Assembly: GCF_950100655.1 (NCBI RefSeq)
Contig: NZ_CATNLY010000053.1
Location: 1 to 64,000, forward strand
Reading direction: 5' to 3'
From: Pleomorphomonas sp. T1.2MG-36
GTDB taxonomy: Bacteria; Pseudomonadota; Alphaproteobacteria; Rhizobiales; Pleomorphomonadaceae
Length of the DNA stretch: 64,000 bases
The notes below the pieces were generated by a model that was given only the letters and a program-made list of their open reading frames with translations, made no database searches and was not told the DNA's origin. Of this stretch, positions 7,005 to 15,159 are shown piece after piece (position 1 is the first letter of the stretch; each line of letters starts with the position of its first letter). The translations under genes were made by a program, and so were the position numbers.

Positions 7005-8615
7005 GTGTCAGAATTGTCCTCCCCCGATTTCGCAGACGAAACGTCGACGGGCCTCGCCGTCCTGGAAGCCGTGGCGGCGGGAATGGGCGCCGTCGTGCTC
7101 GATGGCAAGCCGCTGCATTTCACCGCCCTGAGGCGTCTGTCGGCCGGAACCGACGTCGTGGTGATCGACGAGGCGGCCCTGGCCGCCGCCGCCGCCGCCC
7201 GTGCGGCCTTCGAGGCGGCGCTTGCCTCCGGAGCGCTCGTCTACGGCGCCAACACTGGCGTCGGGGCCATGAAGGATTGGACGCCGTCGCCGCAGGACCT
7301 TGCCCGCTTCAACGCCGACCTCGTCATCGCCCATTCGTTCGGCATCGGCACGCCGCTGCCCATCCCGGTCACCCGTCTTGCCATGGCGATCCGCGCCAAC
7401 ACCATGCTCGCCGGTCACACCGGTTCGACGCCGGCCCTCGCCCGCCAGCTGGTCGCCTGGCTCAACGCCGGCCTGACGCCGGTGCTGCGGCCGGTCGGCT
7501 CCATGGGGACCGGCGACATCGGCCTGATGGGACAGGTGGGAGCCGCGTTGGCCGGCGAAGGCGAGGTCCTATTGGCCGGTGAGACGATGCCCGCGCGCGA
7601 AGCGATCGCCCGGGCCGGCCTTGGTTCCTTCGAGTGCGGCGTGAAGGACAGTCTGGCCGCCCTGAGCTCCAACGCCGCCGGCGTGGCACTTGCCGCCTCC
7701 GCCATCGGCCGCGCCGCCGGCACGCTGCGCACGCTGATGGCCACCGGCCTCACCGCCGCCTCGGCTGCCGGCTCCCTGCCGGCGCCGGCACTGGCCGCCA
7801 CCGTTCTCGGCACGCCGCGTCAGGCGGAGATCGGCCACTGGATCGACACCGCCCGCACGGAAGCGGCCATCCCGCCCGGCAATCGCGTCCACGATCCGCT
7901 CAGCCTGCGCATGATGCCGCAAGTGTTTGCCGCCGCCATCGACGCCGTCGAGGCCACCGGCCGCGCAGCTGTCGCCGACACCGCCAAGAACGACGACAAC
8001 CCCGTGGTCGTCGATGGCGCCGTCCTGTCGTCCGGCGGTTCGCTGCCGCTCGACCTGACGCTCGCCGTCGAGGGCACAACGCTGGCGCTAGCCCATCTGG
8101 CGCGCAACGCCATGAACCGCTGCATCCTGATCGCCAACGGCCGCCTGATCGGCTTGCCGGTCAATCTGGTGGCGCCCGGCACGACGAGGACCGGCTTCGG
8201 GCCGGTGCTGAAGCTCGCCGCCGAACTGTTCGCCCGCGTCCGCCATCTCGCCATACCGGTTTCGACGGAACCGGTCGTGGTGGCCGACGGTTTGGAGGAC
8301 GAGGCGACCTTCCTGCCGCTGGCCGTGGAGAACCTGTCGGGTGCGCTCGACGCGCTCGACATGCTGGCCGCGCTGGAAGCGTTGATCGCCGCCGCCGCCT
8401 TCGACGTGGCCGGCCTCCGGCCCGAGGGCCTCGCCGGCCGCGTCCATGCCACCGTTCGCCGCTTCGCAGCGCCGCACGACCGAGACCGCCCGCTGTCGCG
8501 CGAGATCGAGGCGATCGCCGCCGACCTCGCTTCCACGGCGCGGATCGCCGAGTTGGGGAAGGCGGCGCCACTGCCAGGATTCGACAATTTTTTTGCTATT
8601 TTCGACAGCGCCTGA
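7005..8615 (+). CDS. HAL/PAL-family lyase lacking the MIO triad; candidate ergothionase
   Basis: The fold family is recognisable from YGANTGVGAMKD, NTMLAGHTGS, PVGSMGTGDIGLMGQ, the DNPVV segment, TRTGFGPVLKLAAEL and the VSTEPVV...EDEATF region. Histidine and phenylalanine ammonia-lyases have Ala-Ser-Gly in GS(V)GASGDL, which cyclises to the MIO electrophile; here the site (codons at 7497-7517) reads GSMGTGD, with no Ala-Ser-Gly. A MIO-free relative, ergothionase, eliminates trimethylamine from ergothioneine (known from Treponema; recalled). The downstream betaine-type importer, urocanase homologue and DUF917 gene agree with that role. GTG 7005 is preferred because AAAAGG sits 8 bases upstream; ATG 6978 is in frame but has no ribosome-binding site. 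It heads the operon. Confidence 0.8.
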   Translation: MSELSSPDFADETSTGLAVLEAVAAGMGAVVLDGKPLHFTALRRLSAGTDVVVIDEAALAAAAAARAAFEAALASGALVYGANTGVGAMKDWTPSPQDLARFNADLVIAHSFGIGTPLPIPVTRLAMAIRANTMLAGHTGSTPALARQLVAWLNAGLTPVLRPVGSMGTGDIGLMGQVGAALAGEGEVLLAGETMPAREAIARAGLGSFECGVKDSLAALSSNAAGVALAASAIGRAAGTLRTLMATGLTAASAAGSLPAPALAATVLGTPRQAEIGHWIDTARTEAAIPPGNRVHDPLSLRMMPQVFAAAIDAVEATGRAAVADTAKNDDNPVVVDGAVLSSGGSLPLDLTLAVEGTTLALAHLARNAMNRCILIANGRLIGLPVNLVAPGTTRTGFGPVLKLAAELFARVRHLAIPVSTEPVVVADGLEDEATFLPLAVENLSGALDALDMLAALEALIAAAAFDVAGLRPEGLAGRVHATVRRFAAPHDRDRPLSREIEAIAADLASTARIAELGKAAPLPGFDNFFAIFDSA

Positions 8616-8693
8616 GAATGCCGTGCCTCTCAATGGCCGGTGAAGACTGAAAAAATAGAACGGGATTACCCGCTACCTGCCAGGAGAACAGTC

Positions 8694-9602
8694 ATGACCC
8701 AGTTGAAATACGCTACCGCCGTGCTTGCCCTTGGCCTTCTCGCCGGCACCGCCGACGCCAAGGTCGTGGTGTCCTCGAAGATCGACACCGAGGGCGGTGT
8801 CCTCGGCAACATCATCCTGCTCGCGCTTCAGAATTCCGGCATCGAGGTCGAGGACCGCATCCAGCTCGGCGGAACGCCGGTGGTGCGCCAGGCGATCACC
8901 GCCGGCGAGATCGACATCTATCCCGAGTACACCGGCAACGCCGCCTTCTTCTTCAACAAGGCCGACGATCCGCTGTGGAAGGATGCCGCCAAGGCCTACG
9001 AGGAAGCCAAGAAGCTCGACTACGACGCCAACAAGATCGTCTGGCTGACGCCGTCGCCGGCCAACAACACCTGGGCCATCGCCCTGCGCAAGGACGTGGC
9101 CGACAAGGCCGGCGTCAAGTCGCTCAGCGATTTCGGTGCCTGGGTCGCCAAGGGCGGCGAAGTGAAGCTGGCCGGCTCGGCCGAGTTCGTCAATTCGGCC
9201 TCCGCGTTGCCCTCGTTCCAGACCACCTACGGCTTCAAGCTGACGCCCGAGCAGCTGATCGTGCTGTCCGGCGGCGACACGGCGGCCACCATCAAGGCGG
9301 CGGCCGACCAGACCAACGGCGCCAATGCCGCCATGGTCTACGGCACGGACGGCGCCATCGCCCCCTCGGGCCTCCTAGTGCTCGACGACGACAAGGCGGT
9401 GCAGCCGGTCTACCAGCCGACCGCCATCGTCCGCGAAGAGGTGCTGAAGGCCAACCCGACGATCGCCGACACGCTGAAGCCGATCTTCGAAAGCCTCGAC
9501 CTTGTGACGCTGCAGGACCTCAACGCCCGCGTCCAGATCGGCGGCGAGCCGGCCAAGGCGGTTGCCGAGGACTATCTGAAGACCAAGGGCTTCCTCAAGT
9601 AA
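8694..9602 (+). CDS. OsmF/YehZ-type substrate-binding protein of ABC importer
   Basis: The 302-residue protein has a signal peptide ending in GTADA and then the OpuAC/OsmF pattern: SSKIDTEGGVLGNIILLAL, QLGGTPVVRQAITAGEIDIY and PEYTGNAAFFF. This closely follows E. coli OsmF (YehZ), a quaternary-ammonium binding protein. There is no lipobox, so it is a soluble periplasmic protein. ATG 8694 is preceded by CAGGAGA. It follows the lyase gene by 78 bases and its position suggests that it captures the lyase substrate, a betaine such as ergothioneine or its S-methyl derivative. The ligand is inferred from context only. Confidence 0.9.
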   Translation: MTQLKYATAVLALGLLAGTADAKVVVSSKIDTEGGVLGNIILLALQNSGIEVEDRIQLGGTPVVRQAITAGEIDIYPEYTGNAAFFFNKADDPLWKDAAKAYEEAKKLDYDANKIVWLTPSPANNTWAIALRKDVADKAGVKSLSDFGAWVAKGGEVKLAGSAEFVNSASALPSFQTTYGFKLTPEQLIVLSGGDTAATIKAAADQTNGANAAMVYGTDGAIAPSGLLVLDDDKAVQPVYQPTAIVREEVLKANPTIADTLKPIFESLDLVTLQDLNARVQIGGEPAKAVAEDYLKTKGFLK

Positions 9603-9611
9603 CAGCCTGAC

Positions 9612-9637
9612 GCGGAGGGGTTCTGCCCCTCCGCCTT
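9612..9637 (+). terminator. Intercistronic hairpin after the binding-protein gene
   Basis: GCGGAGGGG (9612-9620) and CCCCTCCGC (9626-9634) form a 9-bp stem with a 5-base loop, followed by CTTT. It lies between the binding protein and the first permease. Such hairpins often protect the binding-protein mRNA or partly terminate transcription so that it is made in excess; full termination is unlikely because the operon continues. Confidence 0.55.
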
Positions 9638-9656
9638 TCCCAGCCGAAGGATTGCC

Positions 9657-10841
9657 ATGACGACGCTTTCAGATGCCGGAACGGACGGAGCCGCCGCGCC
9701 GCGGGTCGACCGTCTCGGCGTCGTCATCGCCATCCTGGTGGCCGTGACGCTGGCACTGCCCTTTGCCACCTTCCGGGCGACCCGCATCGCCTCGGGAACC
9801 GGCCTCCGGCTGTTCGACGCGCTGCCGCCGATGGAGGCCGCCGCGGTCACCGCCGTTCTCGTCGCCGCGCTGGTCACGGCCGTGGCGAGCCGCAGCCCGG
9901 TGTTCCGCCTCGTCCTCGGCGCGCTGGCCATCGGCGCCCTCGCCCTCAGCGTCGGCGCCGCCGGCACGCACCTGACGCCGACCGACAACCCCTATGCCCG
10001 CATCGCGCCGGCCAGCGGCTTCTGGGTCGGGGTGTTCGCCACCGCCATGCTGGTCACCGACGCCATGGTGCGGCTGAAGCTCGGCCCAGTCGGCCGGCTG
10101 GTCGCGCTGGTCGCCACGGCGGCGCTGATCGTCGCCCTGCTCGCCTCCGGCGCCTGGAGCCACCTGTCGCTCATCGCCGAATACCGCAACCGCGCCGACG
10201 TGTTCTGGCGCGAGGCGATCAACCACGTGGTGCTCGCCGCCGGCTCGCTGGCCGCCGCCGTCGCCATCGGTCTGCCGCTCGGCGTCCTCGCCTATCAGGT
10301 CCGCGCCGTCCGCGACCCGATGATCAACGTCCTCAACATCATCCAGACCATTCCGTCGATGGCGCTGTTCGGCATCCTGATCGCCCCGCTCGGCTGGATC
10401 GCCGCCAACGTGCCGGGCGCGCATGCCATCGGCATTCGCGGCATCGGCACGGCGCCGGCCTTCCTGGCGCTGTTCCTCTATTCGCTGCTGCCGATGGTCG
10501 CCAACACCGTGGTCGGCCTGTCCGGGGTGTCGCGCGCCGTGGTCGACGCCGCGCGCGGCATGGGGCTCACCGACCGGCAGCGCCTCCTCCAGGTGGAAAT
10601 GCCGCTGGCGCTGCCGGTCGTTCTCACCGGCATCCGCATCGTCCTCGTCCAGAACATCGGCCTTGCCACGGTGGCGGCGCTGATCGGCGGCGGCGGCTTC
10701 GGCGTCTTCCTGTTCCAGGGGCTAGGCCAGACGGCCACCGACCTCATCCTGCTCGGCGCGCTGCCGCCGGTGGCGCTGGCTTTCGCCGCCGCCGTCGTGC
10801 TCGACGCCGTCATCGAGATTTCCGGCAAGGGTAAGGCATGA
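9657..10841 (+). CDS. YehY-type permease of quaternary-amine ABC importer
   Basis: The 394-residue membrane protein has about four extra hydrophobic segments in its N-terminal half and a BPD_transp_1 permease domain from roughly residue 180 on, with the ATPase-coupling EAA-like loop (VVDAARGMGLTDRQRLLQVE followed by PLALPVVLTG). The long N-terminal membrane extension matches E. coli YehY rather than OpuAB/ProW. It overlaps the ATPase gene by 4 bases (ATGA). Confidence 0.9.
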   Translation: MTTLSDAGTDGAAAPRVDRLGVVIAILVAVTLALPFATFRATRIASGTGLRLFDALPPMEAAAVTAVLVAALVTAVASRSPVFRLVLGALAIGALALSVGAAGTHLTPTDNPYARIAPASGFWVGVFATAMLVTDAMVRLKLGPVGRLVALVATAALIVALLASGAWSHLSLIAEYRNRADVFWREAINHVVLAAGSLAAAVAIGLPLGVLAYQVRAVRDPMINVLNIIQTIPSMALFGILIAPLGWIAANVPGAHAIGIRGIGTAPAFLALFLYSLLPMVANTVVGLSGVSRAVVDAARGMGLTDRQRLLQVEMPLALPVVLTGIRIVLVQNIGLATVAALIGGGGFGVFLFQGLGQTATDLILLGALPPVALAFAAAVVLDAVIEISGKGKA

Positions 10842-11776
10842 TCGAACTCAGCCATCTCACCAAGGTCTATGGCGACATCCCCGTCGTCAACGACGTCCAC
10901 ATGGAGATCGAGTCCGGCACGATCACCGTCATCGTCGGCACCTCCGGCTCGGGCAAGTCGACGCTCTTGCGCATGGTCAACCGGCTGATCGAGCCGACCG
11001 AGGGCCGCGTCTTCATCGAAGGCAACGACGTGTCGATGATGCCGGCGCACGAACTCCGGCGCTCGATCGGCTACGCCATCCAGAACCACGGCCTGTTTCC
11101 GCACTGGACCGTCGCCCGCAACATCGCCACCGTGCCGATGCTGCTCGGCTGGGACCGCAAGACGGTGGCCGCCCGCGTCGAGGAACTGATGGAGCTGTTC
11201 CAGCTCGATCACGCCCAGTTCGCCGGCCGCTATCCGCACGAACTGTCCGGCGGCCAGCAGCAGCGCGTCGGCGTCGCCCGCGCGCTGGCGGCCAAGCCCG
11301 CCCTCCTGCTGATGGACGAGCCGTTCGGGGCCCTCGATCCGATCATCCGCGCCAAGGCGCAGTCCGACCTCAAGGCCATCCAGCGGCGCACCGGCACCAC
11401 CATACTGCTGGTCACCCACGACATGGCCGAGGCGGTCCATCTCGGCGACCGCATCGCCGTCATGGACGGTGGCCGCCTCAAGCAATATGCGCCGGCCGCC
11501 GACATTCTGGCCCGACCGGCCGATGCCTTCGTCGACGACCTGATCGGCTCCCTCGACCGCCCCTTCCATTACCTGACGCTCGGCACGGTCGGTGCGGCGG
11601 TCGAACCCGGCGAGGCGGACGGTGCACCGCTTGCCGCCGATGCCAGCCTCTACGAGGGCCTCGGCGTGCTGCTCTGGTCCGGCCGCAAGACGGCGCCGGT
11701 GGTCGACGCCGCCGGAGCGCCGATCGGCCGCGTCAGTCTCGACAGCATTGCCGGCCGGGCGGCGCGGCCCAGATGA
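10838..11776 (+). CDS. ATP-binding protein of quaternary-amine ABC importer
   Basis: The 312-residue ATPase carries a Walker A (GTSGSGKST), Q-loop (AIQNHGLFP), signature LSGGQQQRVGVARAL, Walker B (ALLLMDEPFGALDP) and switch His (LVTHDMAEAV). The C-terminal 70 residues resemble a single shortened CBS-like unit, as in YehX/OpuCA-type ATPases. It energises the two permeases encoded on either side, with 4-base overlaps at both ends, so the subunits are translationally coupled. Confidence 0.93.
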   Translation: MIELSHLTKVYGDIPVVNDVHMEIESGTITVIVGTSGSGKSTLLRMVNRLIEPTEGRVFIEGNDVSMMPAHELRRSIGYAIQNHGLFPHWTVARNIATVPMLLGWDRKTVAARVEELMELFQLDHAQFAGRYPHELSGGQQQRVGVARALAAKPALLLMDEPFGALDPIIRAKAQSDLKAIQRRTGTTILLVTHDMAEAVHLGDRIAVMDGGRLKQYAPAADILARPADAFVDDLIGSLDRPFHYLTLGTVGAAVEPGEADGAPLAADASLYEGLGVLLWSGRKTAPVVDAAGAPIGRVSLDSIAGRAARPR

Positions 11777-12528
11777 TCCGCCCCGGCACCCTCCTGCGGC
11801 TGATCGTCTTCCTGACGCTCATCACCTTTCTCGCGGCGCCGGATCGCTTTGCCGGCCTGCTGGCGCCGCTGACCAACAACGGCGCACCGCCGATCTACAA
11901 TCAGGGCAGCCTGATCGACCTGACGTTGTCGCATCTGCTCACCGTCGCCGTGTCGACGCTGGCCGCCGCCGTGGTCGCCGTCGGGCTCGCCATCTTCGTG
12001 ACGAGGCCGGCCGGCGCCGAGTTCCTCGCCCTGTCGCGCGCCGTCGTCAACATCGGCCAGACCTTCCCGCCGGTGGCGGTGCTGGCGCTTTCGGTACCAG
12101 CCATGGGCTTCGGCGAGGCGCCGACCCGCATGGCGCTGTTCCTCTACGGCCTGCTGCCGATCTTCGAGAACACGCTGGTCGGCCTGTCGACGCTGCCGCC
12201 GGCCGTCGTCGAGGCCGCCTCGGCCATGGGCATGACGAACCGCCAGCGCCTTCTGAAGGTCGAGCTGCCGCTCGCCATGCCGCTGATCGTCGAGGGCATC
12301 CGGCTGTCGGCCGTCATCGGCCTGGCCACGGCGACCATCGGCTCGACGGTGGCCGCCAAGGGGCTCGGCGAGGTGATCGTCGCCGGCCTGTTGTCCAACA
12401 ATCTCGCCTTCATCGTCCAGGGCGGCGTCATCACCGGCGTCCTGGCCGTGCTGATTTCCGACGGCTTTCAGGCCGTGGCGCGCCAAGCGGCAAAGCGGCG
12501 CGGCGCCCGGCCGCAGACGGAGACCTGA
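11773..12528 (+). CDS. YehW-type permease of quaternary-amine ABC importer
   Basis: This 251-residue permease has six or so hydrophobic segments and the coupling loop VVEAASAMGMTNRQRLLKVE before PLAMPLIVEG. It pairs with the larger permease upstream to form the heterodimeric channel seen in OsmF (YehZYXW) systems. Its start overlaps the ATPase stop (ATGA), and its stop is 3 bases before the amidohydrolase start. Confidence 0.9.
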   Translation: MIRPGTLLRLIVFLTLITFLAAPDRFAGLLAPLTNNGAPPIYNQGSLIDLTLSHLLTVAVSTLAAAVVAVGLAIFVTRPAGAEFLALSRAVVNIGQTFPPVAVLALSVPAMGFGEAPTRMALFLYGLLPIFENTLVGLSTLPPAVVEAASAMGMTNRQRLLKVELPLAMPLIVEGIRLSAVIGLATATIGSTVAAKGLGEVIVAGLLSNNLAFIVQGGVITGVLAVLISDGFQAVARQAAKRRGARPQTET

Positions 12529-12531
12529 GCC

Positions 12532-13905
12532 ATGTCCGATTTCGACCTCGTCCTCGCCGGCACGCTGGTTCTGCCGGACGAGCTGGTGCCGCGCGGCTTC
12601 GTCGCCGTTTCGGGCGGCAAGGTGGCGATGATCGGCCGCGGCGTCGCCCCCTCGGCCCGCACCCGCCACGACCTCGGCGACGCTCTGATCCTGCCCGGCG
12701 CCATCGACGCCCAGGTGCATTCGCTCAGCCAGAAGGGCCAGGAGGACTTCGTCTGGTCGACGCGGGCGGCGGCAGCCGGCGGCGTCACCACCATCGTCGA
12801 CATGCCCTATGACGAGGGCGACGTGGTCAACTCCGCCGACGCGGTGAAGCGCAAGGTCGCCCATGCCGAGAGCCAAGCGCGCGTCGACTTCGCCCTGCAT
12901 GGCACCATCGACCCGGCCGAGGGAGCAAGCCGCATTGCCGAGATGATCGAGGCCGGCGTTGCCGCCTTCAAGTTCTCGACCTTCGGCACCCACCCGACGC
13001 GCTTTCCCCGCATCCCGCCGCAGATGCTCCACGACGCCTTCGCCGCCATCGCGCCTTACGGACTGGTGGCCGGCGTTCACAACGAGAACCACGAGGCGGT
13101 CGAGGCGCACATGGCCAAGGTGAAGGCGGCCGGCATCACCGACTGGCGCGCCCACGGCCTGTCCCGCCCGCCGATCACCGAAACGCTGGCCATGGCCGAG
13201 ATCTACGAGATCGGCGCCAGCACGGGCTGCGACGCCCACGTCGTCCACTGCTCGGTGGGGCGCGGCTACGAGCTGGCCGCCCGCTATCGCGCCGAAGGCC
13301 ACATGGCCACCGCCGAGGCCTGCATCCACTACCTGACGCTCGACGAGGAGCACGACGTCGCCCGGCTCGGCGGCAGGGCCAAGATCAACCCGCCGATCCG
13401 GCCGCGCGCCGAGGTGGAGACGCTGTGGCGCCACGTCGCCGCCGGCAACGTCTGGCTGGTGTCCACCGACCACGTCGCCTGGTCGGAGGAGCGCAAGACC
13501 GACCCGGACATGCTGAAGAACGCGTCCGGCGCCCCCGGCCTCGAAGCGATGATCCCGCTGTTCGTCAAGGGCGCGCTCGAACGTGGCGTGCCGCTGACCT
13601 GGGCGGCGAAGCTGATGGCCGAGAACCCGGCCCGCCATTTCCGCATCGACCACGTCAAGGGCGCGCTCGCCGTCGGCCGCGATGCCGACATCGTGGTGAT
13701 GACGCCCGAGCCCTACGTCTACGACGCCGCCGCGAGCGGCAACACGGTGGTCGGCTGGTCGCCCTACAACGGCATGCGCCTGCCCTGGCGCGTCGCCGCC
13801 ACCTACAATCGAGGCGATGAGGTCTATGCCGGCGGCAAGGTGCTGGCCGAGCCCGGCCGTGGCCGCTTCGTCCGCCCGCCAGTCACCCGGCCGATTTCGC
13901 CATGA
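12532..13905 (+). CDS. Hydantoinase/allantoinase-like amidohydrolase
   Basis: The 457-residue enzyme belongs to the cyclic-imide amidohydrolases (dihydropyrimidinase, hydantoinase, allantoinase, dihydroorotase). Visible metal ligands are His63, the carbamylated-Lys candidate Lys147 (AAFKFS), His183 (GVHNENH), His239 (DAHVVHC) and Asp313 (STDHVAWS). The usual His-x-His after PGxID is Gln61-Val-His63 here (PGAIDAQVHS), an unusual change. The neighbouring carbamoylase would hydrolyse the ring-opened product, so a hydantoin is the likely substrate, and hydantoin-5-propionate fits the cluster. Allantoin is an alternative but no other ureide genes are present. Stop overlaps the next start. Confidence 0.85.
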   Translation: MSDFDLVLAGTLVLPDELVPRGFVAVSGGKVAMIGRGVAPSARTRHDLGDALILPGAIDAQVHSLSQKGQEDFVWSTRAAAAGGVTTIVDMPYDEGDVVNSADAVKRKVAHAESQARVDFALHGTIDPAEGASRIAEMIEAGVAAFKFSTFGTHPTRFPRIPPQMLHDAFAAIAPYGLVAGVHNENHEAVEAHMAKVKAAGITDWRAHGLSRPPITETLAMAEIYEIGASTGCDAHVVHCSVGRGYELAARYRAEGHMATAEACIHYLTLDEEHDVARLGGRAKINPPIRPRAEVETLWRHVAAGNVWLVSTDHVAWSEERKTDPDMLKNASGAPGLEAMIPLFVKGALERGVPLTWAAKLMAENPARHFRIDHVKGALAVGRDADIVVMTPEPYVYDAAASGNTVVGWSPYNGMRLPWRVAATYNRGDEVYAGGKVLAEPGRGRFVRPPVTRPISP

Positions 13906-15155
13906 CCAACCGTCTCGCCCGCGCCGACCGCATCGCCGCCGACATCGACGCGCTGGCCGCGCTGACCGATCCCGATCGTCCCTGGACGCGCCGCGCCTTC
14001 ACGCCGCGCTTCCTCGACGGGCGAGCCTACATGGCCAAGGCAATGGCGGACGCCGGGCTCGACGTCCGCATCGACACCGCCGGCAACATGATCGGACGCC
14101 GGCCGGGGCGGGTTCCCGGCAAAGGCGTCCTCGCCGTCGGCTCGCATTCCGACACGGTGCCGGACGGCGGCCGGTTCGACGGCATTGCCGGCGTGGTGGC
14201 CGGCCTGGAGATCGCCCGCGCCCTCCGGGAGCGCGGCATCGAACTCGACCACGATTTCGAGGTGGTCGACTGCCTCGCCGAGGAGGTGTCGATCTTCGGC
14301 GTCTCCTGCGTCGGCTCGCGGGCCATCGCCGGCGTGCTGCCGGAAGACTGGCTCGTCCGCACCGCCGACAGCCTCACCCTCGCCGAAGGCATCCGGGGCG
14401 TCGGCGGCGATCCCGCCCGCCTTGCCGAGGCGAAGCGGTCCGACATCGCCGCCTTCCTCGAACTGCACATAGAGCAGGGGCCGGTGCTGGAAGCCGGACG
14501 GCTCGACGTCGGCATCGTCACGGCCATCGCCGGCATCACCCGCGTCGAGATCGCCGTTGCCGGCCGGGCCGACCACGCCGGCACCACGCCGATGACCACC
14601 CGCGCCGACGCGCTGGTCGCCGCCGCCGAACTGGTGATCGCCATCGAACGGCTGGCGCTCGAACGGTCGCTGGGCGAGGCCCACTTCGCCGCCACCGTCG
14701 GCGAATTCTCCATCCTGCCCGGCGCCGCCAACGTGGTGCCGTCGTCCGCCCGACTGCTGATCGACGCCCGCGCCGAACGGCGCGCCGACATGGAGGCCTT
14801 CCTCGCCGATCTCGCGGGCCTCGTCGCCGACATCGCCGGCCGTCGCGGCGTGGCGATCGCCGAGCCGCGCCGGGTGTCCGACAACTGGCCGACGCCATCC
14901 GACGCGGGGCTGCTGTCACTCATGGAAACCGCCGCCGACACAGCGGGCGCCACCCACCGGCGCATGGCCTCCGGCGCCGGCCACGACATGGCGTTCTTCG
15001 CGCGCATCGCGCCGGCCGCCATGCTGTTCGTCCCCTGCCGGGACGGCCGCAGCCATTCCCCCGACGAATGGGCGGAGGCCGAGGCCATCGCCCTCGGCAC
15101 CGACGTGCTGATCGAAACCATCCGGCGCCTCGATGCGCGCCAAGACACGGAGTGA
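13902..15155 (+). CDS. M20-family N-carbamoyl-amino-acid amidohydrolase
   Basis: The 417-residue protein follows the AmaB/allantoate amidohydrolase/beta-ureidopropionase pattern: GSHSDTVPDGGRFDGIAG (first metal ligands), DCLAEEVSIFG (Glu-Glu pair), FLELHIEQGPVLE, GRADHAGTTPM and MASGAGHDMAFF. Family members hydrolyse N-carbamoyl amino acids to the amino acid, CO2 and ammonia using two divalent metals. Coupled by a 4-base overlap to the hydantoinase-like gene, it most likely acts on that enzyme's product; in the proposed pathway this is N-carbamoyl-glutamate giving glutamate. Confidence 0.9.
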   Translation: MTNRLARADRIAADIDALAALTDPDRPWTRRAFTPRFLDGRAYMAKAMADAGLDVRIDTAGNMIGRRPGRVPGKGVLAVGSHSDTVPDGGRFDGIAGVVAGLEIARALRERGIELDHDFEVVDCLAEEVSIFGVSCVGSRAIAGVLPEDWLVRTADSLTLAEGIRGVGGDPARLAEAKRSDIAAFLELHIEQGPVLEAGRLDVGIVTAIAGITRVEIAVAGRADHAGTTPMTTRADALVAAAELVIAIERLALERSLGEAHFAATVGEFSILPGAANVVPSSARLLIDARAERRADMEAFLADLAGLVADIAGRRGVAIAEPRRVSDNWPTPSDAGLLSLMETAADTAGATHRRMASGAGHDMAFFARIAPAAMLFVPCRDGRSHSPDEWAEAEAIALGTDVLIETIRRLDARQDTE

Positions 15156-15159
15156 ACCC

